A stretch of DNA of 64,000 nt from contig OZ257246.1 of NCBI GenBank assembly GCA_965279595.1, forward strand, positions 1,736,001 to 1,800,000. The letters are read 5' to 3'. This stretch comes from CAIKLP01 sp965279595 (GTDB taxonomy: Bacteria; Bacteroidota; Bacteroidia; Sphingobacteriales; Sphingobacteriaceae). Positions 37,058-48,874 of the stretch are shown in pieces. Every line of letters starts with the position of its first letter. Positions within the stretch are counted from its first letter, which is position 1. The notes beneath the pieces are model-generated. The model made no database searches. It worked only from the letters and a program-made list of their open reading frames with translations, and was not told the DNA's origin. The position numbers and the translations under genes were made by a program.

Positions 37058-40000
37058 CTAATTTGATTTTACTACTCTGATGACTGTACCAATTCCATCT
37101 ATAGTTAATCTAACTTGGTAAACTCCCGGTATAATTAAATTTCTTGTGTCATCAAACACATAATCATATTTGCCTATGGCTTGATGCTCGGTATTTACTA
37201 TTGTACTTACTATTCTTCCTAACATATCTACTACTTCTACGTGTACGCTTCCAGCTTGTTTCAACTCATAGTGAATAATAGTTGAACCCTCGAATGGATT
37301 TGGAGCTGCGTAGAAGGCTGTAAATGCTTTCTGTTGATCGATACCTACATTGGTAACATTGATAGTAGAGCTGAATGTTTTAGAACATCCTGTAGCCACA
37401 TTAACCACTTTTAAAGTAACTGTATAATTTCCAACTGCACTGAAGGCATGTGCTGGATCTCTCAACTGTGAAGTATTAGCCGCACTGTTTGGATCACCAA
37501 AGTTCCAGAAGTATTGAACACCTGCTGCATTTGGTCCAGTGAACTGCCAGTTTAAACCATTAATTACATTGGAAGTATAAGTAGCATTCGGTTCTGCTTT
37601 ATGAGTGATAATGATATCATCTGTTTTCACACAACCTTCAGCACTAGTTACAGTAACGGTATAAGTTCCTGCATTTTTTACAATGATGGTTTGAGTGGTA
37701 GCACCTGTACTCCATAAATAAGTAGCTCCAACATTACCTCCATCCAGAATAATGGAATCGCTGGTACAAATTGATTTATCAATACCTAAATTCACTACTG
37801 GGGTAGGGTTGATGCCTACAAAAATGGTATCACTTGCAGAGCATGCACCTAAACTAATTGTCACTGCATATTGTCCAGCACTATTAACACTAATGGTTTG
37901 TGAAGTTGCACCTGTGCTCCATAAATAAGTAGCACCTGAAACTAAACCTGCATCTAAAGTGGTTGAAGTTCCTGAACAAATAAATTGATCAGCACCTAAA
38001 CTCAATGGAATTTGATTCAATACCGTTACTGTTTTTTGATCAGTACTGGTACATCCTGCAGCATTGGTAACGGTTACAGTATAAACACTGCTGCTAGTTA
38101 CTGTAATGCTTTGTGTAGTTGCACCATTACTCCATAAATAAGATTGTCCAGCAATACCTGCATTTAAGGTTACACTTTGTCCAGCACATATGGTTGTATC
38201 TGCACCTAAGTTCACCGTTAAGTTCGAACCAATTTGAATATTTCTTACAAGCTGTGTATCACAAATTGCAGTACTCAAATCTTTTACTTTGAATGATAAA
38301 ACCAAGCTGCTATCAACATCTCCTGCACCCACTATATAGCGAATGTTTCTACCAGTAACAGTTAAAGTTCCTGATGTATTTAATTGATGATTGGTTTTGA
38401 TACCAACACTATTTATTGTCCAAGTAGTTCCGAAACCTGCATTGTTAAAGCCTGTTGGAGCAGATACTTCATATTCTAAAGTATCAGCAATACATGCTTT
38501 ATCCGGATTCACACTAGTTCCAGTATTATAAATACCATTGTAGATTACTCCTTTTGCTGCAGCACTTCCAGCCAAAGCAGGAGCAGTGTTTACAGTAACT
38601 TCTTTACGTACACTCGGGCAAGTTTCTGAACCGCCAGTTACTCTCCAATTATAGTAGTAGTAATAAGCTGTGGTACTGAAACTATTTCCAGTAATTGTTA
38701 CTATACCTGGAATGGAATAAGGATAAACTCCACCTGCAGTATTTCTCCAAAGTCCACCAGTAGTTGTTGCTGGTCCACCATCTAAGCGATAAGCTGTACC
38801 TGGTGTAATTACAAATCCAACTGGTATACGAGTCATCACTTGAGTAGTAGTTACTGCTACTGTTCTAGTTTGTAACACTGCACCTGTATTACTCAATAAT
38901 CTAAATTCAACATTACCCGGACCGTTCGGATAAATTGAAACCGAATCTAAAGTGAAAGTTGACAAAGCATCAAACTCTAAATATTGAACAGTTGCATTGG
39001 TGAAGTTACCATTTGCACCTATCGTAATATCCATTGGTCCAACAGCAAAATGTGCAGTTGATCCACTCGAAGCGGCTACATAAAATTTACTGGTATTGTT
39101 AATGATTGGTGTAAGTAAACTGTCATTCGTAGCTAATAAATTTCCTCCAACTGGAGCATCATACCATCTGAAAATATTATTACTTCCTGATGTAGCTACT
39201 AAAGTCGCTTTATCTCCTTTACATACCGTTGCATTGTTTGCACTTGGTGTAGCTGAGGCTGCACTTGTTACAAATGAACGACGCAAGGTATCATTCAAAC
39301 GGAAAGCATCAGTTCCTAATTGTAAATAAGAAGTCAATTGAATACTTCCTGAAAGGTCCGTATTGTATGGACCAACCGTAATGGTATCTAATTCTCCTGA
39401 TAATATTGAACCAGCATATAATTTATTTAAGGTTGTGGTATTTACACCAGTTACATCAACTTTAATATTGAATGCTGATTGAGTATTTGCTCCTGAATTT
39501 TGTATTACTAAAACAATACTATCATTCGGGTTACCACATTTATTTCCTGCTAAAGGATATAAAATTTCAGCAATACTTAAATCATTATTTAATGGTGAGA
39601 ATTCATAAGCTCCAATATCTGGAGTACTTGGATCTCTTAATGCATTAGTGATATCATCTACCACCATAGTAATTGGAGTTCCTTTATTATCTAAAGCTGC
39701 AGTAGTAGGAGAGTAGTTGTTGGTAATGGCATAAGTAAATACTGGATTCACACTTACACTATTTGCATCAAATGCTCCACTCAACACTAATTTCCAATCG
39801 GCAATGGTTGTTTGTGCAGTTGTGTTATAACCAACTGCTCCGTTGGGTGCATATAAGTTATTGTAATTTGAAATTAATGGAGTAGTAGAAGTTGCCATAT
39901 AAATAGCATACTTCACACCTGATCCCGCACGACTAGCTACAATGTTATTGTTCTTTAATTCAATACCTGTTACACTTCCTGTTTGGTAGAAACCATAAGT

Positions 40001-43000
40001 AGCACCTGCAGTTGCGGCTGAATAATTATCAACTACCGTGTTGTTATAATATAACACGTTTCCACTGCTACTGTTGTATAAGCAATAGTGAGTTCCGTTG
40101 TTATTCAATGAATGCAATAAATTATTTTTAATGATTGAATATTTTCCAACTTGTGCTGCACTGGTTGCCATACCAATTCCATATAATGCGCTGGTATTGG
40201 TAGTCAACAAATCAAACATATTGTGAATTTTATTTTTCTCAATAAATATTTCTTGTGATATACCTGCGCAATAAATACCATAGGCAGTTCCTGTGGCAGC
40301 TTGAGTAGGTCTTGAAATATCATTGTTCACAATTTGCGTACTATCAGCATAAATATTATAAATACCATAAGTGTAAAAATCTTTAATGGTATTGTTTCTG
40401 AAAATATTTCCTTTGGTTAATGCATTACCTCCAGTAGTACCGTAAACACTCACACCATAATAACCACCTGCAATTAAATTATTTTCAAATAAATTGTAAG
40501 AAGAATTACTTGCAGTTGTTGCTAAGTCGGCAGAGCCTGAGAAAATAACAGCACCAAAACTTGTAGTGGTTCCTGTAGTACTTAAGAACCTGCTATTTTT
40601 AAAGGTATTGTAATTGGCATTGTTTCCAATCACTAAAGCATAACCAAAAGTGGAGGCAGCATTTATGTTTGCATAAACACTATCAATGGTCATGTACTTC
40701 GTTCCATTCAATCTTATTAAATGACGATTTTCAGTTGCAGTAATTGTTGCAGTTACCACTGAACCTTTACCATTTAATTGAATGGTATTGATAGCACTTG
40801 TTCCGGCTATATTTCCAAATTCAACTTGTCCGTTATATGGTCCTGCTGCTGGATTCATATTGAATACAACTGGTCCGCATACACCTGCATTATTGATTGA
40901 TTGTGCTGCTGCAACTAATGATGGATAATTTGCACCTGCACCACCAATGGTATAAACACCATTCAATGCAGTTACAAAATTATTCACTTTTAAAGTGTCA
41001 TTGGTTAAGTTCGCATCTACTAATCCGTTTGGCTCGTAAGTCCAGAAACGCAATTCATAAGCTTGTCCTTGAACAAAATTATAATTACCTAAAGTTACCG
41101 TTGCACTTGAACCTGAATTAATACTTCCTGAGTAATTTAATATAGGTTGAGCAACACCATTAACTGTCCATCCCACATTTACGAATGATAAAATATTCGC
41201 ACTTGAATTAATGATGTTGATACTAACTGGATTGATACCTGGACAAACAGTTGAGAATGCTAAAGAAGAAACTCCGGCATCTTCACCAACTGCCGTAAAT
41301 TCATAGGCTCCAATATCAGGTGCAGTTAAACTTCTTGCTGAATCTAAGATGTCTTTCAATACATCAGGAATATGAATTCCTTTATTATCAAATCCACCAG
41401 AGAAAGGTTTGTAATTACCTGAAGAAGCTAAATTAAATAATGGATTAGCAGCCACACTATTTTGATCATACATATTTGTGTTAGAAGCTTGCCAATCTGC
41501 AAGAGTTGGATAGGTATTGGTATAGAATGACACAGCATTGTTTCCACCACCATTAACTATATAAAAGTTATTGTAATTGGATTCAAAAGTGGAAGTAGCA
41601 GCTGTCCAATACATTCCAATTCTATTCGCTGAACCTGGTCTGTTAATGAAGAAATTATTGTTGGTTAATTTAACACCTAAACTTGCAGTACCAGTTTGCA
41701 AAAATGCATTCACAATTCCTGTTGAAGAAATTGGGTCATTCAAAATGATTGTATTGTTATAATAATAAATATTATCACTTCCATTATTGGCTAAACCATA
41801 TTGTGCACCTGCACCATTCACATTATAAATTAAATTATTTTTTACAATGGCTTTGCCTGGAGTTCCATCACTTGCGTTGGTATAGATACCATAGAAAGCA
41901 GATGTTGAAGTCAACAAGCCATCAAATGGATTGTGAATTCTATTTTTTTCTACCAATGTATTAATGGAATTGGTGTTATTATAAATTCCATAGCAGAGTC
42001 CATAAGAAGTTCTATTTGGTCTAGAAATATCGTTGCCAGAAATAGTTGTACTGTCACAACCTAAAGTGTAGATTGAATAATAATAACTATCAGTGATTTT
42101 ATTATTTCTAATCACATTACCTTTTACAGAAGCTGGGTTAACACTTGATCCATAAAGCATCATAGTATAATATCCACCAAAAATTCTATTGTTCTCAATA
42201 ACATTGAAACTCATATCAGCACCAGCTGTAGTAGGTGATGACTCAGAGCCAGAGAATACCACACCGCAATAGTTAGAACTTGTTTGTGTCTCCACTGATC
42301 GAATGGTATTGCGTTTGAAGGTATTGTGATTTGATCCAGATAATACATGAATAGGGAATGCATAAGTTGATGATGCACCCATTTCAATTCTAAAACTATC
42401 AATGGTTAAATAATCAGTACCTCTTAATTTTATAATATGACGTGCACCAATAGAAGTAGCATTGAAAGTGATTAATGAACCATTTCCGTTGAATACAATT
42501 TTACTAGTATCGCTTGTTCCTCTGATAGCTTCAAAAGCAACTTGCTCATTATACGGACCAGCAGCTGGGTTAACATTGAAAGTTACGTTGCCACAAACTC
42601 CTTGAGTATTTAATGCAGCAGCAGCGGCTGTTAAATTTGGATAGTTAGCACCCACTCCACCAATGGTATAAACACCTCTTAAGCCTGTTTTCTTATTGCT
42701 AATATAAAGGGTATCATTTTGATTATTTAAATCAGTTGATCCATTAGGTAGGCTAGTCCAGAATTTTAAATTATAAGTATTAGTGGAAACAAAATTCACA
42801 TTACCTAAAAGCAATAATGTATCAAAGCCAGGTGCTAAACTTCCTGAGTATATTAATGGAGTTTGAACCACTCCATTGATTGACCAGTTAATATTTGCAG
42901 AAATTAAATTGTTGAAACCTAAAGTTCTTAAGTTAACAACAATAGGAGTGTTGCCTGGACAAATACTTTCTACTGTTAATTTTGTAATAGAAATATCATC

Positions 43001-46000
43001 AGACAATGGAGTGAATTCATATGCACCCATATCAGGGTTAGTTGCACTTCTAGAATTTCCTAAGATATCATTTGGTACACTCGCTAAAGGAGTACCTATA
43101 TTATCCATTGCTACAGCAGCAGGTGATAAATTTCCGAAGTTTTTATAAGGGAAAACTGGATTCACACTTACACTGTTCACATCATACGCTGGATTCACTG
43201 CTCTCCAATCAGTCATGGTAATTCTTGCACTGGTATTGTAACCAACGTTTCCATTAGGTACATATATGTTATTGTAATTAGTTGTTAAAGGGGTTCCAGC
43301 TGTTGACATGTAAATGCCATATTTCAATCCTGTACCACCTTTGGTGATAGATATATTGTTATTGATAAATTCAATTCCATTGGCAGAACCTGTTTGATAA
43401 AACGCATAACCAGCACCTGTAGTAGCATTGGCATTGTCCATTACCACAGTATTGTGGTAATAAACCACATTGCCACTTGTAGAATTGTAAATTGTATAAT
43501 GAGAACCATTGTTATTTAAATTATATAACACATTGTTTCTAACAATACTTTGTTTACCAGTTTGAGCAGCACCAGTTGAAAGGTAGATACCATAAAGGGT
43601 TCCTGTACCTGCTTGGTCTTGATCCCATAAATTGTGGATTTTATTTTTTTCAATCAACAAGTTTTGTGATGCACCTAATATGTACATATTATAAGTTGTT
43701 GAAGAAATTGATGTAGTAGTTGGTCTTGAAAAATCATTACCAATAATTTGTGTACTATCAGAATAATAATGGTAAAGACCATAATAATAAAAGTCTAACA
43801 TTCTATTATTACGAAGTGTGTTCGCTCTTGATAAAGAGTTATTACCACTGGTTCCATAAATAGATACGCAATAGTATCCTCCAATAATGTTATTGTTTTC
43901 AATCACATTATATTTTGAAGTAGAGGCCGTACTGATAGAAGATATACCACCAATTACTAAACCTGCATAATTAGATGAACCTGCATTGATTGATTTTAAA
44001 TTTGAATTTTTGATGACATTATAATCAGCACCATTTGTTAAAACAACTGGATATCCATAGGTAGATGCAGGATCTAATTCAATATTTAAACTATCAATAA
44101 TTACATAATCAGCACCATTCAAAGTAACCACTCCACGATCAGCAGTTGCAGTAACTAAATAAGAAAGTGTTGCATAATTTCCTTTGAAAGTAATAGTGTT
44201 AATTTCACTTGCTCCTAAAATAGAAGGGATAGTTACTTTTTCTTCGTAATTACCCACACTTGGATCAACGTTAAATACAACCGGTCCACATACTCCGCGT
44301 ATTACTAAATCATTAACGGCAGCAGTAAAGCTTTCATAATTTGAAGGCGTATTTCCAATTGTATATTTTCCTGCTAAACCAGTGTTTAATCCTGTTTTTT
44401 GTGCAGTGTCATTCAATGCATTTTGATCAGCACTTGCATTTGGTAATGTTGACCATACTTTGATATCATAAACATTGTTCAATACACCAGTAAATGTTCC
44501 GATAGTAACTATACTGTCTTTGTATTTCGGCATTGAACCTGAGAAAGTAAATGGTGTTTGTGCTACATTATTTACTGTCCAATTAATTACAAATGAAGTT
44601 AAGTTAGCAGTACCTTGGTTTTTAACTCTTACTGTTACAGGGTTTGCGCCTAAACAAATATTTGTAGGTCCCACTACCGTGATCACTTCTACATCATTTG
44701 CTGTAGGAGTAAATTCAATAGCTCCAACATCTGGAGTACCACTTCTTGTTGCTCCATAAAAATCTTTAGTTACCAATGCCAATGGTGTTGCCACGTTATT
44801 GATTAAGGCATTGTTTGCTGTGTAATTATTTTTTGGAATACTTAAAAATTCAGGATCAACAGCCGTACTGTTTTGATCATAAGCATTTGTGTTAGCAGCT
44901 TTCCAATCAGCAAGTGTTAATTTTGCTGAACTATAGTAACCTACGTTTCCAGCAGTTGCATTGATATAAAAATTATTATAATTTGATGTTACACCTGGAG
45001 GATTTGTTGCTAAATAGATACCATATTTTGCAGAAGGACCTCCACGAGTAATAGAGATATTATTGTTTTTAACATCAATGTTGGTAGTTGCACCCGTTTG
45101 ATAAAATCCATAAGCAATACCTGTTGTTGATAATTTATTATCTAAAGAAACTGTATTGTTATAATAACGAATATAACTAGAAGTTCCACCAGCATATAAA
45201 CCAGTATGTGGTCCAGATCCATAGAAATTATAAATCACATTGTTACTTACCAAACCTTCACGACCAGCTGAATGCGGACAATTAGTAAAGTAAACTCCAT
45301 AAGGTGACTGAGTAGTTGCTTCATTTGCATTGAAGGCATCATGAATTCTATTTCCATCAACTTTTGTACTTCCACCTACACCATTAAAGTAGGCACCCAC
45401 AAAGTTTACAGAAGTAACTCTTTTTGATCTCGACATATCATTTCTACTTACTTCCACACTGTCTTGATTGAAACAAGTTACACTGTAATGATATGGGTCA
45501 AACATTTTATTATCTAATATTTTATTGGCACGTGTTAAGGCATTTGAACCTGCTATACCATAAATATTGATGTTATAATATCCACCATTGATGGTATTTT
45601 TTTCAATTACGTTTCCAACAAATAAACCACCTACGCTATTTAATACTGTAGTTGAACCTGTTAAAGCAATACCTGTGAAATTTTGTGTGATGATGTCATT
45701 ATTTAAATTGATGATGTTATTTGAAATGGTATTATAATCAGAAAGAGTTCCTAAATGAATTGCCCAACCATAATTGTTTACTCCTGAACTTGGAGTAATA
45801 ACAAAGCTATCTATAGTAACATAATCTGATCCATCTAAATAAAATCCATAACGAATGGCAGAAGTGTTTGAGCTAAAATTCAATGCTGATCCATGTCCTA
45901 AGAACTTCACTGTATTGACAGCACTAGTTCCTACCAGTGCATTTATTTTTACTTGCTCTATATAAGGGCCTGCAGTTTTCTTTACATCAATAATTACAGG

Positions 46001-48874
46001 ACCGCAAACACCTCTATTATTTAAATCAGTTGCTGCAGCTGATATAGTAGGGTATTTTGCACCCACGCCACCAACAGTATAAGTTCCAACCATGGCAGCT
46101 TTATAATTGACACTCATGAAAGTATCATTAGCCATTCTATTGTCAGCTAAAGTATTTGGAATACTTGTCCAAGCAGAAATGGTATAAGCTGAATCTAATG
46201 CAATGGTTTGTGTTCCAACAGCAACTAAAGTATCGGCACCTGAACCTAATAATCCAGAATAACTAAATGGAGTTTTTAAAACACCATTTACTTTCCAATT
46301 TATTTGTACTGAAGTCAAATCATTGGCGCCATAATTTTTTAGTTTGAAACTAATAGGATTGGTTCCCGCGCATGATCCATTCACTAATGACATTCCAATT
46401 ATACCCGCATCATTTAAAATAGGTGTAAACTCATACGCACCTGGATCAGGATTAGTTGGGTTTCTGCTAACACCATTGAAATCTATATCCGCAGCGCTAA
46501 TAGGAGTTCCAATATTATTTAAGTCGAAAGAGTTTGGAGTAAAATCTCCACCTGCAACATTAGCAAATAATGATTTTCCAGCCACACTATTTTGATCCCA
46601 AATTCCACCATTTGCAGTTTTCCAACTCGCTAAAGTGATGAATGGAGCTGCTACGAATGTTCCTGTATTTCGCTGACCAGTTTTTCCAATAGTGGTATCA
46701 ATAAATAAGTTATTATAATTGATCATGGCAGTCACATCCGCAGTATTCACAAATACTGCATGCTTGTTTCCATTTCCACCTTTAGAAATATTGATATTGT
46801 TATTTAAATATTTAACACCAGATGCTGCTGCTGTAGCATAGATACCTACTGCACCACCTGCAGTTGCAGCTGGGTTGTCGATTTGAACGGTATTATGAAA
46901 ATACCAAATACTATCACTACTATTATTGTGTAAACCATATTGAGTACCATTACCTTTTAAGTTATAAATCAAATTGTTTTTGATGATCATTTCTTTTCCA
47001 GCTTTAGCATCATTGGCTGTTACAAAGAATGCGTAAAAATTTGAAGTAGATGTTGGTACTTGTAGAAAAATATCATGAATTCTATTTTTATCTGCAACTA
47101 ATCTTTGACTATTTCCAGTTAAATAAACACCATAATTTCCTGCATAAGTTATACGTGATGGTTTATAAATATCATTAGAAATTAGTTGAGTACTATCTGT
47201 TGCACTCACATAAATTCCATATAAATAATGATCTCTGATGCTATTATTTCTGATGATATTTCCTTTTGATAAAAGGGGAGTAGCGGTAGTACCTACAATA
47301 GCTACACCCGCATAACCACCACGAATAATATTATTTTCAATGATATTATTACTTGCTGTAGTTGGTAGAATATAATTTGCACTACTACCAGTAAAACTGA
47401 TTGCAGAAAAATCTACTGTAGTTGTATTTGGATCCATCAAAATAGAACAGTTTCTTATTCTGTTATAGTTTGCATCATTACCAATTACAACTGGTAAACA
47501 ATACAAAGATGTTTCTTCATAAGTAATAATGAAATTATCGAAAGTGCAATAATCAGTGCCATTTAAATAAACTATGTGTTTATTATTGACTTTACTTGCA
47601 TTAATAGTATCAATAATTGTAGCTCCATTTCCATTAAATGTGATGGTATTGCTAGCATTGGCACCTGGTATTTGTTGCAATTCAATTTGTCCAATGTATG
47701 GTCCAGCAAGCGCATCCACATTGAATACTACTGGACCGCAAATGCCTCTTTGATTTAAATCTTTTACTGCATCAATTAAAGTTGCATAGTCAGTAGTTGA
47801 ACCACCAATGGTATAGGTTCCACCTACTAATGCAGGACCTGCTGCATTTCTTGAAAGCGTATCATTTGATGGAAATTTATCTGGAGATCCATTCGGTAAA
47901 GAAGTCCATGCTTTAATATTGATGGGTTGTCCAACAGGAAATGTTTTATAACCAATTGCAACAACTGCAGTTCCATTTTCAGGAATGCTTCCTACAAAGT
48001 TAAAAGGTGTTTGAGCTACTCCATTAAATTCCCAATTTACAATTGCACTTGTTATGCTAGTAAATCCTGTGTTTTTAATTCTAACACGAATTGAATCTGA
48101 TGAAGCATTACATGCTCCAGATGGAGTAGTAATTGCATCAATGTTTGTATTCAAAGAATATCTGTAATCAATTCTTAATTGAGGATGATTGGCATTGGTT
48201 GAACTCAATAAGTTAGCAGGTGTACTAGTTGTTGTTGAACTAATGTATTTAGTTTGGTTGGTTGCATAAGCAGGTACACCAGTTGGTGTATCATATATCC
48301 ATGTAATAGCTGTAGATGCTGCTGTTTGCGTGTACTCAACTAGGATAGCTAAATTATTTCCATTTGTAGTATTAAATACATAGCCACTAGTAAATGGAAA
48401 AGTTTTAAATCCAGAAGTACTTCCTAAAATGGTATTTGGACTTGCATTATAAACTAAAGTTGCATTTGCAATTTCAGTAGTCCAGTTTACGTTACCTGTA
48501 CCCCAATCAGTTAAATTTATATTCTTCACATAAATTTTGAAAACCGATGCACCAGTAGGGGCAGTAGTTACAGCCTTTTTAAAAGCAAATGCATCTATTC
48601 TATCACCATTGGTTATATCAGGAAATAAACTTGCAGGATATATATAGGCATGCCTATTATACCTTGCTGCTGTAGTTCCTGAAGTCATTGGTCCGTAGGT
48701 AATAATTGCTGTTGTGGTAGCAGATGGACCAATAGTTACACTTTGCGCATTACTTTGCAAACTGAATAATAAACTTGCAATAATTACAAAAAATAACCCA
48801 ATTGATTTTTTGTGGAGAGAGGGCATGAATCCCAATTGGACAGAATATGCCCAAGCGTGTAAAGAGTGTTTCAT
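37058..48874 (-). CDS. giant T9SS-sorted protein with five beta-helix modules
   Basis: 3,938 residues. The signal region ends FFVIIASLLFSLQSNAQS; Met17 (48826) is an alternative start giving a shorter signal peptide. Five modules of about 570 residues follow. Each starts with G-x-YTIGGxxxxYxxLxxAxxxLNxRGVCGPVxFNV and runs into parallel beta-helix (PbH1/NosD-like) turns rich in NNxI and Y-G motifs. Each ends DIGAYEFTP and is joined by a roughly 100-residue CARDB/Ig-like linker (LKNYGANDLTSVQINWKVNG). Near residues 3550-3770 three LGADxTICxGxSxxLxAG Ig-like repeats occur, then a PKD domain, then the type A sorting domain. Likely a surface fibre or polysaccharide-binding protein; no catalytic motif identified. 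Confidence 0.9.
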   Translation of the reverse strand: MKHSLHAWAYSVQLGFMPSLHKKSIGLFFVIIASLLFSLQSNAQSVTIGPSATTTAIITYGPMTSGTTAARYNRHAYIYPASLFPDITNGDRIDAFAFKKAVTTAPTGASVFKIYVKNINLTDWGTGNVNWTTEIANATLVYNASPNTILGSTSGFKTFPFTSGYVFNTTNGNNLAILVEYTQTAASTAITWIYDTPTGVPAYATNQTKYISSTTTSTPANLLSSTNANHPQLRIDYRYSLNTNIDAITTPSGACNASSDSIRVRIKNTGFTSITSAIVNWEFNGVAQTPFNFVGSIPENGTAVVAIGYKTFPVGQPINIKAWTSLPNGSPDKFPSNDTLSRNAAGPALVGGTYTIGGSTTDYATLIDAVKDLNQRGICGPVVFNVDALAGPYIGQIELQQIPGANASNTITFNGNGATIIDTINASKVNNKHIVYLNGTDYCTFDNFIITYEETSLYCLPVVIGNDANYNRIRNCSILMDPNTTTVDFSAISFTGSSANYILPTTASNNIIENNIIRGGYAGVAIVGTTATPLLSKGNIIRNNSIRDHYLYGIYVSATDSTQLISNDIYKPSRITYAGNYGVYLTGNSQRLVADKNRIHDIFLQVPTSTSNFYAFFVTANDAKAGKEMIIKNNLIYNLKGNGTQYGLHNNSSDSIWYFHNTVQIDNPAATAGGAVGIYATAAASGVKYLNNNINISKGGNGNKHAVFVNTADVTAMINYNNLFIDTTIGKTGQRNTGTFVAAPFITLASWKTANGGIWDQNSVAGKSLFANVAGGDFTPNSFDLNNIGTPISAADIDFNGVSRNPTNPDPGAYEFTPILNDAGIIGMSLVNGSCAGTNPISFKLKNYGANDLTSVQINWKVNGVLKTPFSYSGLLGSGADTLVAVGTQTIALDSAYTISAWTSIPNTLADNRMANDTFMSVNYKAAMVGTYTVGGVGAKYPTISAAATDLNNRGVCGPVIIDVKKTAGPYIEQVKINALVGTSAVNTVKFLGHGSALNFSSNTSAIRYGFYLDGSDYVTIDSFVITPSSGVNNYGWAIHLGTLSDYNTISNNIINLNNDIITQNFTGIALTGSTTVLNSVGGLFVGNVIEKNTINGGYYNINIYGIAGSNALTRANKILDNKMFDPYHYSVTCFNQDSVEVSRNDMSRSKRVTSVNFVGAYFNGVGGSTKVDGNRIHDAFNANEATTQSPYGVYFTNCPHSAGREGLVSNNVIYNFYGSGPHTGLYAGGTSSYIRYYNNTVSLDNKLSTTGIAYGFYQTGATTNIDVKNNNISITRGGPSAKYGIYLATNPPGVTSNYNNFYINATAGNVGYYSSAKLTLADWKAANTNAYDQNSTAVDPEFLSIPKNNYTANNALINNVATPLALVTKDFYGATRSGTPDVGAIEFTPTANDVEVITVVGPTNICLGANPVTVRVKNQGTANLTSFVINWTVNNVAQTPFTFSGSMPKYKDSIVTIGTFTGVLNNVYDIKVWSTLPNASADQNALNDTAQKTGLNTGLAGKYTIGNTPSNYESFTAAVNDLVIRGVCGPVVFNVDPSVGNYEEKVTIPSILGASEINTITFKGNYATLSYLVTATADRGVVTLNGADYVIIDSLNIELDPASTYGYPVVLTNGADYNVIKNSNLKSINAGSSNYAGLVIGGISSISTASTSKYNVIENNNIIGGYYCVSIYGTSGNNSLSRANTLRNNRMLDFYYYGLYHYYSDSTQIIGNDFSRPTTTSISSTTYNMYILGASQNLLIEKNKIHNLWDQDQAGTGTLYGIYLSTGAAQTGKQSIVRNNVLYNLNNNGSHYTIYNSTSGNVVYYHNTVVMDNANATTGAGYAFYQTGSANGIEFINNNISITKGGTGLKYGIYMSTAGTPLTTNYNNIYVPNGNVGYNTSARITMTDWRAVNPAYDVNSVSVNPVFPYKNFGNLSPAAVAMDNIGTPLASVPNDILGNSRSATNPDMGAYEFTPLSDDISITKLTVESICPGNTPIVVNLRTLGFNNLISANINWSINGVVQTPLIYSGSLAPGFDTLLLLGNVNFVSTNTYNLKFWTSLPNGSTDLNNQNDTLYISNKKTGLRGVYTIGGVGANYPNLTAAAAALNTQGVCGNVTFNVNPAAGPYNEQVAFEAIRGTSDTSKIVFNGNGSLITFNATSIGARHIIKLRGTDYLTIDSFRIEMGASSTYAFPIHVLSGSNHNTFKRNTIRSVETQTSSNYCGVVFSGSESSPTTAGADMSFNVIENNRIFGGYYTMMLYGSSVNPASVKGNVIRNNKITDSYYYSIYTLGCDSTTISGNDISRPNRTSYGLCYGIYNNTNSINTLVEKNRIHNPFDGLLTSTSAFYGIYTNASDGTPGKAIVKNNLIYNVNGAGAQYGLANNGSDNIYYYNNTIILNDPISSTGIVNAFLQTGTASLGVKLTNNNFFINRPGSANRIGMYWTAATSTFESNYNNFYIVNGGGNNAVSFYTNTYPTLADWQASNTNMYDQNSVAANPLFNLASSGNYKPFSGGFDNKGIHIPDVLKDILDSARSLTAPDIGAYEFTAVGEDAGVSSLAFSTVCPGINPVSINIINSSANILSFVNVGWTVNGVAQPILNYSGSINSGSSATVTLGNYNFVQGQAYELRFWTYEPNGLVDANLTNDTLKVNNFVTALNGVYTIGGAGANYPSLVAAAQSINNAGVCGPVVFNMNPAAGPYNGQVEFGNIAGTSAINTIQLNGKGSVVTATITATENRHLIRLNGTKYMTIDSVYANINAASTFGYALVIGNNANYNTFKNSRFLSTTGTTTSFGAVIFSGSADLATTASNSSYNLFENNLIAGGYYGVSVYGTTGGNALTKGNIFRNNTIKDFYTYGIYNIYADSTQIVNNDISRPTQAATGTAYGIYCAGISQEIFIEKNKIHNMFDLLTTNTSALYGIGMATSAAQVGKYSIIKNNLLHSLNNNGTHYCLYNSSSGNVLYYNNTVVDNYSAATAGATYGFYQTGSVTGIELKNNNIVASRAGSGVKYAIYMATSTTPLISNYNNLYAPNGAVGYNTTAQTTIADWKLVLSGAFDANSVSVNPVFTYAITNNYSPTTAALDNKGTPITMVVDDITNALRDPSTPDIGAYEFSPLNNDLSIAEILYPLAGNKCGNPNDSIVLVIQNSGANTQSAFNIKVDVTGVNTTTLNKLYAGSILSGELDTITVGPYNTDLSGSIQLTSYLQLGTDAFRLNDTLRRSFVTSAASATPSANNATVCKGDKATLVATSGSNNIFRWYDAPVGGNLLATNDSLLTPIINNTSKFYVAASSGSTAHFAVGPMDITIGANGNFTNATVQYLEFDALSTFTLDSVSIYPNGPGNVEFRLLSNTGAVLQTRTVAVTTTQVMTRIPVGFVITPGTAYRLDGGPATTTGGLWRNTAGGVYPYSIPGIVTITGNSFSTTAYYYYYNWRVTGGSETCPSVRKEVTVNTAPALAGSAAAKGVIYNGIYNTGTSVNPDKACIADTLEYEVSAPTGFNNAGFGTTWTINSVGIKTNHQLNTSGTLTVTGRNIRYIVGAGDVDSSLVLSFKVKDLSTAICDTQLVRNIQIGSNLTVNLGADTTICAGQSVTLNAGIAGQSYLWSNGATTQSITVTSSSVYTVTVTNAAGCTSTDQKTVTVLNQIPLSLGADQFICSGTSTTLDAGLVSGATYLWSTGATSQTISVNSAGQYAVTISLGACSASDTIFVGINPTPVVNLGIDKSICTSDSIILDGGNVGATYLWSTGATTQTIIVKNAGTYTVTVTSAEGCVKTDDIIITHKAEPNATYTSNVINGLNWQFTGPNAAGVQYFWNFGDPNSAANTSQLRDPAHAFSAVGNYTVTLKVVNVATGCSKTFSSTINVTNVGIDQQKAFTAFYAAPNPFEGSTIIHYELKQAGSVHVEVVDMLGRIVSTIVNTEHQAIGKYDYVFDDTRNLIIPGVYQVRLTIDGIGTVIRVVKSN
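39650..47900 (-). repeat. five tandem coding modules of about 1.7 kb
   Basis: The YTIGG...RGVCGPV coding sequence recurs near 47820, 46085, 44365, 42670 and 40955, spacings of about 1,735, 1,720, 1,695 and 1,715 bp. Each module has the same internal order (linker domain, opening motif, helix turns, GAYEF end). They arose by internal duplication and are now diverged at DNA level. Confidence 0.85.
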
